From NCBI RefSeq assembly GCF_900105055.1, contig NZ_FNTA01000004.1:186001-250000 (forward strand): 64,000 nucleotides of DNA. Reading direction: 5' to 3'. This DNA is from Amycolatopsis lurida. Lineage in GTDB: Bacteria; Actinomycetota; Actinomycetes; Mycobacteriales; Pseudonocardiaceae. The position numbers and the translations under genes are program-made. The notes under the pieces were generated by a model. The model was not told the origin of the DNA, ran no database searches, and saw only the letters and a list, made by a program, of their open reading frames with translations. Below are positions 10,001-17,845 of the stretch, one piece after another; the stretch's first letter is position 1; every line of letters begins with the position of its first letter.

Positions 10001-13000
10001 CGGGTCGAGATACCGCAGGACGCCGAAGCCGACGCCATGGTCCGGAACGGCGCGTTTGGCCTCCTTGGCGGCCCGCAGCAGCTTTCCCGCCGCCTCTCCG
10101 CCGGTGAGCGCGCTGTCGAAGTCCGCGGTCGCCGCCACCGCGGTGGCGGGCACCCGCAACGGATGTTCGGCGGTGAACCAGCCGACGGTGCGCGAAAGGT
10201 CCAGGCCGTCTTGATCCCGGCCGTGTCCTTCGACGGACACGGTTTCGGCCTCGACCGGGGCGTCCCGCCATGACCGCAGGGCGAGCACGAGCGCGGCGAG
10301 CAGGACGTCGTCGGGTCCGGCGCGGTAGGCGGCAGGCAAGCCGTTGAGCACCGCGTCGGTCTGCTCGGGGGTGGCGAGGGTGACCGACCGCCGTGCGGTC
10401 GCGACCGTGTCGGCGGACCGGTCGAGCGGCCGGTGACCAAGACGCGGACCGTCGAGCGCGTCCCGCCAATGGTCGAGCTCGCCGCGCCGAACCCCGGATG
10501 TTCCTTGCTCGGCAAGGAGAAGCGCGTGCCGCCGCCAGGAGGTCCCGACCGGTTCGAGCTGCTCACCGGCGCACGCGGCGCGCAGATCCGGCAGGAGAAC
10601 CCGCCAGGAGACACCGTCGATCGCCAGATGATGGAGCACGACGACGAGGTGGTCGGGCAGCAGCGCGACCTTGAGCACCCCGGCCCGGAGATCCAGGGAC
10701 TCCGCGAGTTCCGCCGCGACCTCGGCGGGTTCCCCGGTCGTCTCGACGATCACGTCGGACGCCCTCACCGCGCCGCGTTCCCGGACCCGCAATTCGTCAT
10801 CTACTTGCAGACGGAGGACGTCGTGATGGTCCAGGAGCGTTTGGACGCCTTCGGTCAGCAGGGCGGGAGGAAGGTCCTCGTCGAGCCGGAGCGCGGTCCA
10901 TTGCATGTACCCGGCGACCGTCGCGACGTCCGGATGCGGGTCGAGCAGGGCGCGGACAATCGGCGGGGCGGGTACCTCTCCGATGGGCTCGTCCGGCGGT
11001 GCGGCCGGGCCGCCGATCTCCGCGCTCGCCGCGGCCAGCGCCTCGAAGCTGCGGCGGGCGAGCAGGTCACGCGGCCGCAGGTCGAGGCCGTGCGCGCGCA
11101 GTCTGCTGCTGACGCTGATCGCGGTGATGCTGTCGCCGCCCAGTGCGAAGAAGTCGTCGTCGACGGCGACCTCCTCGACGCCGATCACCTCGGCGATGGT
11201 CGCGCACAGCAGCCGTTCGCGTTCGGTGGCGGCGGTCCGACCGGCCGCCGCGCGCGGTGCGGGCAAGGCGGCCCGGTCGATCTTTCCGTTGGAGGTCAGC
11301 GGAAGCGTGTCGAGGACGACGACCACGGCCGGCACGAGATGCTCGGGCACCCGGCCGGCGAGTTCCGTGCGGACCTCATCCGGGACGGCCTCGCCGACGA
11401 CGTAGCCGACGAGCCGGGGCCCGCGCACCGCGGCGGCGGCCGCCCGCACTCCGGGAACGGCGGCCAAGGCGGCCTCGACCTCGCCGAGTTCGACACGGTG
11501 GCCACGCACCTTCACCTGACCGTCGCGGCGGCCCAGGTACTCCAGGCCGCGGCCGGGCACCCAGCGGGCCAGGTCGCCGGTGCGGTACATCCGGTCACCG
11601 GGCGCGCCGAACGGGTCGGCGACGAACCGTTCGGCGGTCGCGCCGGGGCGTCCCAGATAGCCGCGCGCCAGATGCGGCCCCGCGAGATACAGCTCACCCG
11701 GCGTTCCCGCGGGCGCCGGACGCAACGCGGCGTCGAGCACCCGGACCGCGGTACCCGGCACCGCGGCGCCGATGGTCGGTTCCCCGTCGTCCAGCCAGGA
11801 TCCGGCACCGTCCACAGTGGCCTCGGTCGGGCCGTACATGTTGCGCGCGCGGACACCCGACTCCGCGACCTTGCGCCACAGCGCGGGCGGAGTCGCCTCG
11901 CCGCCGAGGACGAGCAGCGCGGGTGGGTGCGGGCCGTCGAGCAGTCCGGCGTCGACGAGCGGCGCGGCCATCGACGGCGTGGTGTCGACGACGTCGATCC
12001 GGTCGCGGGCGAACGCGGCGAGCAGTTCGTCGGCGTCCCGCGCGACGTCGGTGCCGTAGACATGGAGTTCGTGCCCGAACAGCAGCCACATCAGCTGGTC
12101 GAGCGCGGAGTCGAAGGCGAACGAGTAGGTGTGTGCCACCCGCAGCCGCCTGCCCGCGGCACGTTCGATCTCGGCGACCGTCGTCGCGCGGTGGTGGCGC
12201 AGCAGCGTCGCCAGTCCGCCGACCCGGCCCAGCACGCCCTTGGGGCGGCCGGTCGAACCGGAGGTGAAGATGACGTACGCGAGATCTTCCGGATGGCGGC
12301 GAATGTCCAGAGGCGAGGAGTCCTGTGTGGACAGATCTGTCTCGCCGAGCATCAACTGGCGCCCCGGCACGAGTTCCGGGTCGTGGGTCACAGTGAGCAC
12401 CGCGCCGGCTTCGGCGGCGAGTTCCCGCAGCCGTTCGACGGGATGGGTGAGATCCAGCGGCAGGAAGGCGGCCCCGGCGTCGAGCACCGCCAGCAGGGCG
12501 ACGACGAGATCCGCGGATCGCGGCAGGGCCAGCGCGACGACGTCGTCGGTCCCGACACCACGGGAACGCAAGACCCGGGCGAGGCGGTGCACCCGCGTGA
12601 CGAGTTCGCCCGCGGTCAGCCGTTGGTCACCGAAGACCAGGGCGGTCTGCTCGGGATCCAGGCGGTCGAGAAGTTCAGGTACGCCAAGGAGTTCGGCGTC
12701 AGGCGCGGGCGTCGTCCACGCTTCGAGGAGCGTGTCTCGCTCCCCCGGCGGCACCAGGTCGGCACCGGCGACCGCCGGGCCGTCGGGTTCGGTCAGCGCG
12801 GTGATCAGGCAGCGCAACGCGGTCAGCTTGGCGTCGACGGCGGCCTGGTCGTGGGTGCGCGCGTCGACCTCGAAACCGAGCAGCAGCCCGCCGTCCGAGG
12901 TCGGGAGCACGGACAGGCCCATGTCCTCCGGCGGTCCACCGGCGACGTTGCGCATCGTGCCGTGCGAGCCCGCGAAGTCGAGCTTCAGGTCGAACGCCTT

Positions 13001-14047
13001 GAGGTTGATGCCGCGGCCGTGCAGCAGCGCCCCGGCGCCCGGGACCGCGAGCTCCTGCGGCAGGTCCTCGCCCCGGTAGCGCTGATGCGTGCGCATCTCC
13101 TTCAGCGCGCCCGCGACCCGTGCGGTCAGCTCGGCTCCCGTGTCCTGCGGCAGCACGTCGACCCGCAGCGGCAGCACGTTGACCGCCATCGCCGGGGTCC
13201 GCAACGCGGCTCCTTCGCGGCACATCAACGGCATCGCGAACACGACATCGGTCCAGCCCAGCACACGGTGCAAGAAGGCGGCGTAGCAGGCGATCAGCGC
13301 GTCGCCCCAGGTCGTTCCGGCACGTTTGCCCAGCTCACGCAACCGGGCCACGTCCGTAGCGGGCAGGACCGCTCGCGCGGTCACGGTGTGCTCGGGCGGA
13401 CCGGACGCGCTGCCGCCGTCGTCGAGGTCCGGCAACGGCGTGAACCGCTCGCGCCAGTACTCGCGGTCTTGGGCGAACCGTTCGCTCTCCCGGTAACCCT
13501 GGTCGGCCTCGACGAGATCAGCGAAGCGAGCGAAGGTCGAGGGCGGAACCTCCTTGCCCTGGACCGAAGCGGTGTAGCGAGCGGCCGTCCGGCGGGCGAG
13601 CATCGCCGCGGTGTAGCCGTCGAACACGAGGTGGTGCCCGAGCTGGGTGAACCACACGTGCGAGTCGGAAAGCCGCAGCACGAGATGGGCGAACAGGGGC
13701 CGGTCCACCATGCCGCGGCAAGCCTCGGCGACGCGGCGGCGTTCGGCGTCCACCCGCGTGTGCGCGGCGGCCATCGGATCGGCCTCACCGCGCAGATCCA
13801 CGATCTCCGGCAGCGGCATCTCGTCGTCCGACACCACTTGGCGCGGCCCGTCCGGCGTCTCGAAGACGCGCAACCGCAGGCTGTCGGCCTCTTCGGCGGT
13901 CGCACGGATCGCCTCGGTCAGCGCGGCGACGTCGACCGGCTCTTCGCCGACGATCTCGATCACGTCGCCGACGACGTAGTACGGCGAGTCGGGCTCGAGG
14001 CGCTGCGCGGTCCAGATGCCCAGCTGGGCTCCGGTGAGACTCAACAT
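4094..14047 (-). CDS. Siderophore non-ribosomal peptide synthetase, C-A-T-E-C-A-T-E-C
   Basis: The protein is 3317 aa. Domains read in order: C1 (GHHLVFDG near residue 155), A1 (FTSGSTGRPKG near 590), carrier T1 (LGGDSITAI near 967), epimerase E1 (HHLAIDGVSW near 1140, GWFTAEHP, LNYLGRF), C2 (NHHALLDGW near 1613), A2 (YTSGTTGKPKG near 2065), T2 (AGGDSIASL near 2440), E2 (HHLVADAVTW near 2620, GWFTAVHP, WNYLGRF), and terminal C3 (SHHLLSDGW near 3040). No thioesterase or reductase follows. C1 probably takes dihydroxybenzoyl from the free-standing carrier protein. By-eye A-domain code positions give D-S-D-D-V-G-M-V-D for A1, whose acids suit a basic side chain (Arg/Lys/Orn), and D-V-W-N-V-G-A-I-N for A2, unassigned. 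The ATG at 14047 overlaps the ATPase stop. No MbtH-like gene is nearby. Confidence 0.95.
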   Translation of the reverse strand: MLSLTGAQLGIWTAQRLEPDSPYYVVGDVIEIVGEEPVDVAALTEAIRATAEEADSLRLRVFETPDGPRQVVSDDEMPLPEIVDLRGEADPMAAAHTRVDAERRRVAEACRGMVDRPLFAHLVLRLSDSHVWFTQLGHHLVFDGYTAAMLARRTAARYTASVQGKEVPPSTFARFADLVEADQGYRESERFAQDREYWRERFTPLPDLDDGGSASGPPEHTVTARAVLPATDVARLRELGKRAGTTWGDALIACYAAFLHRVLGWTDVVFAMPLMCREGAALRTPAMAVNVLPLRVDVLPQDTGAELTARVAGALKEMRTHQRYRGEDLPQELAVPGAGALLHGRGINLKAFDLKLDFAGSHGTMRNVAGGPPEDMGLSVLPTSDGGLLLGFEVDARTHDQAAVDAKLTALRCLITALTEPDGPAVAGADLVPPGERDTLLEAWTTPAPDAELLGVPELLDRLDPEQTALVFGDQRLTAGELVTRVHRLARVLRSRGVGTDDVVALALPRSADLVVALLAVLDAGAAFLPLDLTHPVERLRELAAEAGAVLTVTHDPELVPGRQLMLGETDLSTQDSSPLDIRRHPEDLAYVIFTSGSTGRPKGVLGRVGGLATLLRHHRATTVAEIERAAGRRLRVAHTYSFAFDSALDQLMWLLFGHELHVYGTDVARDADELLAAFARDRIDVVDTTPSMAAPLVDAGLLDGPHPPALLVLGGEATPPALWRKVAESGVRARNMYGPTEATVDGAGSWLDDGEPTIGAAVPGTAVRVLDAALRPAPAGTPGELYLAGPHLARGYLGRPGATAERFVADPFGAPGDRMYRTGDLARWVPGRGLEYLGRRDGQVKVRGHRVELGEVEAALAAVPGVRAAAAAVRGPRLVGYVVGEAVPDEVRTELAGRVPEHLVPAVVVVLDTLPLTSNGKIDRAALPAPRAAAGRTAATERERLLCATIAEVIGVEEVAVDDDFFALGGDSITAISVSSRLRAHGLDLRPRDLLARRSFEALAAASAEIGGPAAPPDEPIGEVPAPPIVRALLDPHPDVATVAGYMQWTALRLDEDLPPALLTEGVQTLLDHHDVLRLQVDDELRVRERGAVRASDVIVETTGEPAEVAAELAESLDLRAGVLKVALLPDHLVVVLHHLAIDGVSWRVLLPDLRAACAGEQLEPVGTSWRRHALLLAEQGTSGVRRGELDHWRDALDGPRLGHRPLDRSADTVATARRSVTLATPEQTDAVLNGLPAAYRAGPDDVLLAALVLALRSWRDAPVEAETVSVEGHGRDQDGLDLSRTVGWFTAEHPLRVPATAVAATADFDSALTGGEAAGKLLRAAKEAKRAVPDHGVGFGVLRYLDPLTRDGLAVVPPPDVVLNYLGRFAALPGTGWRLPEEDPFAVTEPAGKSLDQVLALNCFVREDGRPRLAVEWTAAGKVLPEETVAALQESWSRALDALAAHAARIGPDGGGLTPSDLPLVGLGQADIDALERRGRVEDVLPATPLQTGLSFHTLARGTEDTDVYVVQAVTLLSGALNADRMREAAAEVLRRHPALRVHLHTTDAGEVVQVVPAAVTLDWRQASVSPEQVAEECRAELARPFDPATPPLIRFLLLTLGPDEHRLVLTNHHALLDGWSMPLVGRTLLATYAELGGGPAAPVAPPLAEYHRVLAERDPDVALEAWRKALAGLDEGTRLAPASVESTVERPERVTVELGGEFSDRLRAFARERGITPTTVFQTAWGVLLARLTGRRDVVFGCPVSGRPADVPGVERMIGQLGSTIPVRVRFDAADTAVTVLERVHTESVRLTDHHHAGLPDIQRAAGVGDLFDTMLVMENFPLSSRVRTTLAPGLDLVGVDITDATHYPLTVIVLPGDEFTVGLGYQPQAFTREEAVSYGRWLRAVLHEIVTDPARPVSRLRALDAEEERAMLRLGEGPEPKRERGGMLEEFGRWVRTTPDAEAVVCRDRSLTYAELDRRANRLANTLIDAGVKPQDPVAVLLRRDVDLVVALFGVIKAGAVHVPMDPDYPADRLAYMLGDIEPAAVVSTSDVDGLPVIDPAKLSTVDTDPAVPSCADAIAYVIYTSGTTGKPKGVAVPHRGVPSLIALQEDVVGIGTAERYLHFASTSFDVAFWQFMLPLLSGGTSVIAPEEVRTSGDDLLAYAAGHRVTGLNLLPSFLSAMPDDATVDPDVFFVVGAERLDPELARRWGNRRALFNAYGPTEVTINSVTWHYDPADPGPLPIGRPDPEVRAYVLDGGLLPVGTNVTGELYLAGPKLAQGYVGRAALTAERFVADPFGPPGERMYRTGDLVRWRPDGQIVFLGRADHQVKLRGFRIELGEIETALTAHDDVRAAAVIVREDRLVAYVVPVDGAEPDPAALREYLTAELPAYMVPTAFVALERLPLGPSGKLDRAALPAPEARSGGGREPATPAEAVLLRVVRELLGPGVALDDGFLDAGGDSIASLRVVSRARREGLHLTARDVLEGGTVAGIAARCGEPEQAEEAHAVGDAPLTPIMRDLLQRAGKAADGFCQWVEVCVPSAHDVPRWHSVLDAVLARHDVLRAHLVEDALRVPDVGAVTGADVLTAVRVSGDPRAALDAQVEQIVARMDPRTGPLVRAVLADVGDRSGRLLLVAHHLVADAVTWRVLLDDVEQAFHGKALRRRGQSFLGWARSLHAAAPHREDELPYWRGIAAAPETTLGRTRLDPARDTVATARHHRLDVGEDTTRAVLTALPTAYRTGPDTVLLTALSRAVAAWRGTAADLVVAVESHGRPGHTPDFTGTVDLAQTAGWFTAVHPARITPPSGPLPDALRAVRDHLRAAGDGLGHGILGVDGPRPEIAWNYLGRFPEAPVEEALWQRPPDADPLGSGGGAEMPLPYALTVNAMVPDGGTLGVRFTWPSALFTEDEIVVLGEHFRRELDALAADVPGPGEIMPLTPLQEVILRESRAADEDPYPVQAAFTLSGDLDVEALRSAADALVRRQPNLGAVFPASHEVQVIPAEPLAGFRVREVSDVDTALDEELAEPFDLAHGPLWRVTVLRHGPGRQTLALTSHHLLSDGWSAPRILGELFALYAGKPLPEPVPPTRYTRLLAAADHSADVRAWRAELAGLPEGDHLPRTGGSAEPALFTVDSALVAELTRLGAARGLTVNTLLQGAWAAVLASHAGRHDVSFGVMTSNRTSDVDGVEDIIGLLANSVPVRARFTGTVAETLADLQARQQAMAGHHRIGLPELASLAGRERLFDSLLVFENYPVDPAKLREPAPGLTVTGTRFRERTHHPVSVTVVPGEHGWEGVLYARETDARSLADDLAGFLRKLPSWLDGDVAGFVGER

Positions 14048-14817
14048 GAGGGCACCACCATCGGGGTTCCGGTCACCGGGTCGGGCACGACGACGCTGGG
14101 GAGATCGAAGACCTCCTTCATCAGCTCGGCGTCGACGATGTCCGCCGGCGCGCCTTCGGCCACGATCCGGCCGTCGCGCAAGGCGACGAGATGGTCGGCG
14201 TAACGGCAGGCCTGGTTGATGTCGTGCAGGACGGCGATCACCGTGCGGCCTTCGTCGCGCAGGCGCGCCAGCAACCCCAGCAGCTGGTACTGGTGCGCGA
14301 TGTCGAGGAACGACGTCGGCTCGTCGAGCAGCAGGTACGGCGTCTTCTGCGCCAGCACCAGCGCCACCCACACGCGCTGCCGCTGGCCGCCCGAGAGTTC
14401 CTGCACCGGCCGGTCGGCCAGCCCCGCCACCCCGGCCGCGGTCATCGCTTCGATCACCGCGCGTTCGTCCTCTTCGGACCATGACGCGAACAGCGACTGG
14501 TGCGGGAACCGGCCGCGCGCGATCAGCTGCCGGACACGGACGTCCTCCGGCGCCACCGGGTCCTGTGGCAGGAACCCGAGTTCCCGCGCCAAACCCTTGC
14601 CGGGGAAGGAACCGACGTCCTTGCCGTCGAGCAGGACCTCGCCGTCCGCCGGACGCAGCAGCCGGACGAACGCGCGCAGCAACGTCGACTTGCCACACGC
14701 GTTCGGTCCGACGACGGCGGTGAACGCGCGGTCGGGCACATCGAGGCTCAGCCGGGTCGACACGACCCGGTCGCCGTAGCGCAGGGTCAGATCCCGCGCG
14801 GTCAAACGGGCACTCAT
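14041..14817 (-). CDS. Ferric-siderophore ABC importer, ATP-binding protein (FecE/FepC type)
   Basis: The product (258 aa) energises uptake of the ferric siderophore through the two permeases encoded just upstream. It has Walker A GPNACGKST, signature LSGGQRQR, Walker B LLLDEPTSFLD and the switch His in VLHDINQ. A conventional first Gly of Walker A is followed by Asn-Ala-Cys, a common variant in this family. The ATG at 14817 overlaps the upstream permease stop (ATGA), and the gene's own stop overlaps the NRPS start, so the importer and synthetase are made from one message. Confidence 0.95.
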   Translation of the reverse strand: MSARLTARDLTLRYGDRVVSTRLSLDVPDRAFTAVVGPNACGKSTLLRAFVRLLRPADGEVLLDGKDVGSFPGKGLARELGFLPQDPVAPEDVRVRQLIARGRFPHQSLFASWSEEDERAVIEAMTAAGVAGLADRPVQELSGGQRQRVWVALVLAQKTPYLLLDEPTSFLDIAHQYQLLGLLARLRDEGRTVIAVLHDINQACRYADHLVALRDGRIVAEGAPADIVDAELMKEVFDLPSVVVPDPVTGTPMVVPSC

Positions 14818-15836
14818 GTGCGCCGAACCTCCTTGGTGAGCAGCCAGATCAGATAGCCGCCGCCGATCACGGTGCTGATCACACCGACCGGCAGCGCTTC
14901 CGGCGCGAGCAGCATCTGGGCGGCCAGGTCGGCGCTGGTCAGCAGCACGGCGCCGGTGAGGGCGGCGGGCAGCAGGGAAATACCGGGCGTGCGGGCCAGC
15001 CGCCGCCCGATCTGCGGCGCCGCGAGCGCGATGAACGCGATCGGCCCGGCGACGGCGGTGACCGTGGCCGTGCAGCCGACCCCGATCAGCACCAGCACCA
15101 GGCGCAGCCGGTCCCAGCGGATACCGGTGGTGACCGCCAGCGCGCCGCCGAGCGCGGCCTGGTGCATCGCCGGCGCCTTGGTGAACAGCACGATGAACAG
15201 CACCGCGAGCACCCCGAACGGGATGGCGACATCGTCCCAGCCGACTCCATTGAGCGAACCGGCGTTCCAGCCGACGGCCGCGATCGCGATCTCGAGTTCG
15301 GCACGCAGCACGATCCACGAGTTGAGCGCGGTCAGCATCGCGTTGATCGCGATGCCGATGACGATCAGCCGCAGCCCGGACAGCCCGCCGCCGAGCGACA
15401 GCGCGTAGACGATGGCCGCCGTGATCACGCCGCCGAGCACCGAACCGATCGTCAGCTGCGTCGAGGTCCCCGACAGCACGGTGATCGCGAACAGCGCGCC
15501 GGTGTAGGCGCCGGCGTCGAGGCCGATCACGTCCGGGCTGCCGAGCGGATTGCGGGTGATGCTCTGGAAGATCGCGCCCGCCAGCCCGAGCGCGGCACCG
15601 AACACCAGCCCGGCCAGCACCCGCGGCAGCCGCCATTCCCGGATGACCACGCCGGGGCCGCCGCCGGAACCGGTGAGCGCGGCGAAGACGCGGGCGGGAC
15701 TCGCCCACGCCGCGCCGTAGCAGAGCCCGAGCAGCGTCAGCCCGGCGATGACCACGAGCATCGCGACGAGGAAGTAGAGGGTGCGGCGTTCGATCCGGGC
15801 GGAGAACCGCCCGCGCCGCAGGACGAGTGTGGTCAC
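14814..15836 (-). CDS. Ferric-siderophore ABC importer permease (FecD type)
   Basis: This FecCD-family permease (340 aa) has about nine to ten hydrophobic helices and the family signatures RLPRVLAGLVFGAALGLAGA, SITRNPLGSPDVIGLDAGA, and GPIAFIALAAPQIGRRL near the coupling region. The GTG at 15836 overlaps the preceding permease stop as GTGA; the upstream in-frame extension is not membrane-like and was rejected. It should form a heterodimeric channel with the next permease. Confidence 0.94.
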   Translation of the reverse strand: MTTLVLRRGRFSARIERRTLYFLVAMLVVIAGLTLLGLCYGAAWASPARVFAALTGSGGGPGVVIREWRLPRVLAGLVFGAALGLAGAIFQSITRNPLGSPDVIGLDAGAYTGALFAITVLSGTSTQLTIGSVLGGVITAAIVYALSLGGGLSGLRLIVIGIAINAMLTALNSWIVLRAELEIAIAAVGWNAGSLNGVGWDDVAIPFGVLAVLFIVLFTKAPAMHQAALGGALAVTTGIRWDRLRLVLVLIGVGCTATVTAVAGPIAFIALAAPQIGRRLARTPGISLLPAALTGAVLLTSADLAAQMLLAPEALPVGVISTVIGGGYLIWLLTKEVRRT

Positions 15837-16816
15837 AGCGGCGCCGCCCCGTATTTGCGGACGGCCCAGATCAGCACCGGGCCGCCGAGGAACGCGGTCA
15901 CGATCGCGACCGGGACCTCGCCGGTCGGCAGCAGGACCCGCGAGCCGACGTCCGCGGCCAACATCAGGACCGGGCCGAGCAGCGCGGCGAACGCGATCAA
16001 CCACGGGATCGACGCTCCCGCCACCCGCCGGGCCAGATGCGGCACGATCAGCCCGACGAACAGGATCGGCCCGGCCAGCGCGGTCGCCGCGCCCGCCATC
16101 AGCGTGATCAGCAGCAGCGTGATCGTCCGGACCCTGGCGACGTTCGCGCCGAGCGTGTGCGCGACCGTCTCGCCGAGCGCGATCGCGTTCAGCTGACGGC
16201 TCACCGCGAACGCGCCCAGCAGGGACAGGCCGATGATGATCAGCGGGACCGTCGTCGGCGCCTGTTCACGGCCCGCCAGGGAACCCACCGACCAGAACCG
16301 GTAGACGTCGAAGGTGTCGGGGAACAGCAGCCGCAGGCCGAGGGTGAGCCCCAGCAGCACGGCGCTCAACGCGGTCCCGGCGAGCACCAGCCGCAGGGGC
16401 GACTTGCTGCCGACCGCGTACACCAGCGCCGAAGCGCCGAGCGCGCCCAGCACCGCCAGGCCCAGTTCGGCGGGCGCCGACGCGGCGAGGCCGAACGACG
16501 AACCGACCGCGATGGCGAACCCGGCCCCGGCGGTCACGCCGAGTACACCGGGTTCGGCCAAGGCGTTGCGGGACAAGGCCTGCACGAGCACACCGCCGAC
16601 GGCGAGGGCCGCGCCGACCCCGATCGCCAGCACCGCCCTCGGCATCCGGATGTCCAGGACCACGGCCCGGTCACTCGGATTCCCTTCGCCCAGCAGGGCG
16701 CGCACGACCTCGCCGGGGGCGATGGCGTGCGCGCCGATGCCGACGCTCAGCACGGCGACCACGACGAGCCCGAGCAGTGCGGCGCCGAGCAGCGCGGACC
16801 GCCCGGTGGTGGTCAC
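15833..16816 (-). CDS. Ferric-siderophore ABC importer permease (FecC type)
   Basis: The product (327 aa) is a second FecCD-family permease with the conserved RMPRAVLAIGVGAALAVGG, LSRNALAEPGVLGVTAGA and GPILFVGLIVPHLARR segments. The GTG at 16816 overlaps the stop of the binding-protein gene. The paired but different permeases suggest an obligate heterodimer, as in FepD/FepG-type systems. The substrate is inferred from the operon. Confidence 0.94.
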   Translation of the reverse strand: MTTTGRSALLGAALLGLVVVAVLSVGIGAHAIAPGEVVRALLGEGNPSDRAVVLDIRMPRAVLAIGVGAALAVGGVLVQALSRNALAEPGVLGVTAGAGFAIAVGSSFGLAASAPAELGLAVLGALGASALVYAVGSKSPLRLVLAGTALSAVLLGLTLGLRLLFPDTFDVYRFWSVGSLAGREQAPTTVPLIIIGLSLLGAFAVSRQLNAIALGETVAHTLGANVARVRTITLLLITLMAGAATALAGPILFVGLIVPHLARRVAGASIPWLIAFAALLGPVLMLAADVGSRVLLPTGEVPVAIVTAFLGGPVLIWAVRKYGAAPL

Positions 16817-17817
16817 TGCTTGAGCAGCGGCGCGAACGCCTGGTCGACGGCGTCCAAAGTGGACGTCGCGGCGCGGTAGGTTGCTGCCTCGGTGTAGCGG
16901 AACGGGTAGACCTTGCCCGCCTTCACCGCGGGGAGTTCCTTCCACAGCGGCGAGTCGAGGACGTACTTGACCGGCGCGGGCACGGAACCGTCGGCGGCGA
17001 CCGAGTAGGTGATGGCGTCGGCCTGCGCGAACGCGGTCGACAGCTCTTCGATCGACGGGTACTCGCTGACGTCCTTGGAGCCGCCGCCCTTGACCTTGAC
17101 CTGGCCGTAGTAGGTGGCGCCGACGTCCTGCGCGATGTTGGTGCCCCAGGAACCGTTGAACTCACGCTGGAAGTTGCCCTTGGCGACCTCGCCGTAGGCA
17201 CCGACGTGGCCCAGTTTCAGCTGCGGCAGCACGGCCTTGTACTTGTCGGCCAGCCCCTTGGCCTTGGTGTCGTACGCGGTCTTGAGCGCGTCGAACCCGG
17301 CTGTGGCGCCGGCGGCGTCGGCCTGCTTGCGGGACAACTCACGCCACATCGACGGCACCGACGGGCCGATGGCCACGACCGGCGCGATCGCTTCGAGCCG
17401 CTTGATGTCGATGTCGGCGAGCACCGGCTTCGGCACGCCGATGACGATCAGGTCCGGATCCGCCTGCGCGATCGCCTCGTAGTTCGTCTCCGCCGCCGAC
17501 TCGCCCGCGACCTTCGCCAGCTCGTCGTACTTCTTGCGCTCCTGCTCGTTGAACAGCGGGATGCCGCGCTTCCAGCTGGAGACCCCGACCAGCGGCGCGC
17601 CCGCTTCGAGCAGGGCGGGCACGGCGTAACCGGTGGCGATGACCCGCTTCGGCGAGACCGGGATGGTGATCTGGCCGTTGTCGGCGGCGAACACCCGGGT
17701 CTGACCGCCGTCGGCGGCCTTGCCGTCTTCGCCGGAACCGCAGGCGGTGGCCGCGGTCGCGACCGTCAGCGCGAGCGCGATCGCTCCGGCGAGGCGGCGG
17801 GTTCTGGTGGTGCGCAT
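16813..17817 (-). CDS. Ferric-siderophore substrate-binding lipoprotein (FecB/FepB type)
   Basis: The product (334 aa) is a class III periplasmic-type binding protein. Residues 1-26 form a lipoprotein signal peptide (ATAATAC). The mature part shows the two-lobed family features: PKRVIATGYAVPALLEAGAPLVGV near the N-lobe, DPDLIVIG in the linking region, and a C-lobe with PLWKELPAVKAGKVYPF. It captures the ferric siderophore outside the cell and delivers it to the two permeases encoded next. The ATG at 17817 is separated by about 30 bases from the upstream reductase gene; this is one of the few non-overlapping junctions in the operon. Confidence 0.93.
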   Translation of the reverse strand: MRTTRTRRLAGAIALALTVATAATACGSGEDGKAADGGQTRVFAADNGQITIPVSPKRVIATGYAVPALLEAGAPLVGVSSWKRGIPLFNEQERKKYDELAKVAGESAAETNYEAIAQADPDLIVIGVPKPVLADIDIKRLEAIAPVVAIGPSVPSMWRELSRKQADAAGATAGFDALKTAYDTKAKGLADKYKAVLPQLKLGHVGAYGEVAKGNFQREFNGSWGTNIAQDVGATYYGQVKVKGGGSKDVSEYPSIEELSTAFAQADAITYSVAADGSVPAPVKYVLDSPLWKELPAVKAGKVYPFRYTEAATYRAATSTLDAVDQAFAPLLKQ

Positions 17818-17845
17818 GGGTTTTCCTCGGTTTTCTTGGTGGGGA

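Noticed and set aside
10433..14203. Long open frame on the plus strand opposite the NRPS
   Set aside because: It is an artefact of third-position GC bias opposite a real gene; its translation lacks any domain and is rich in Arg, Gly and Gln.
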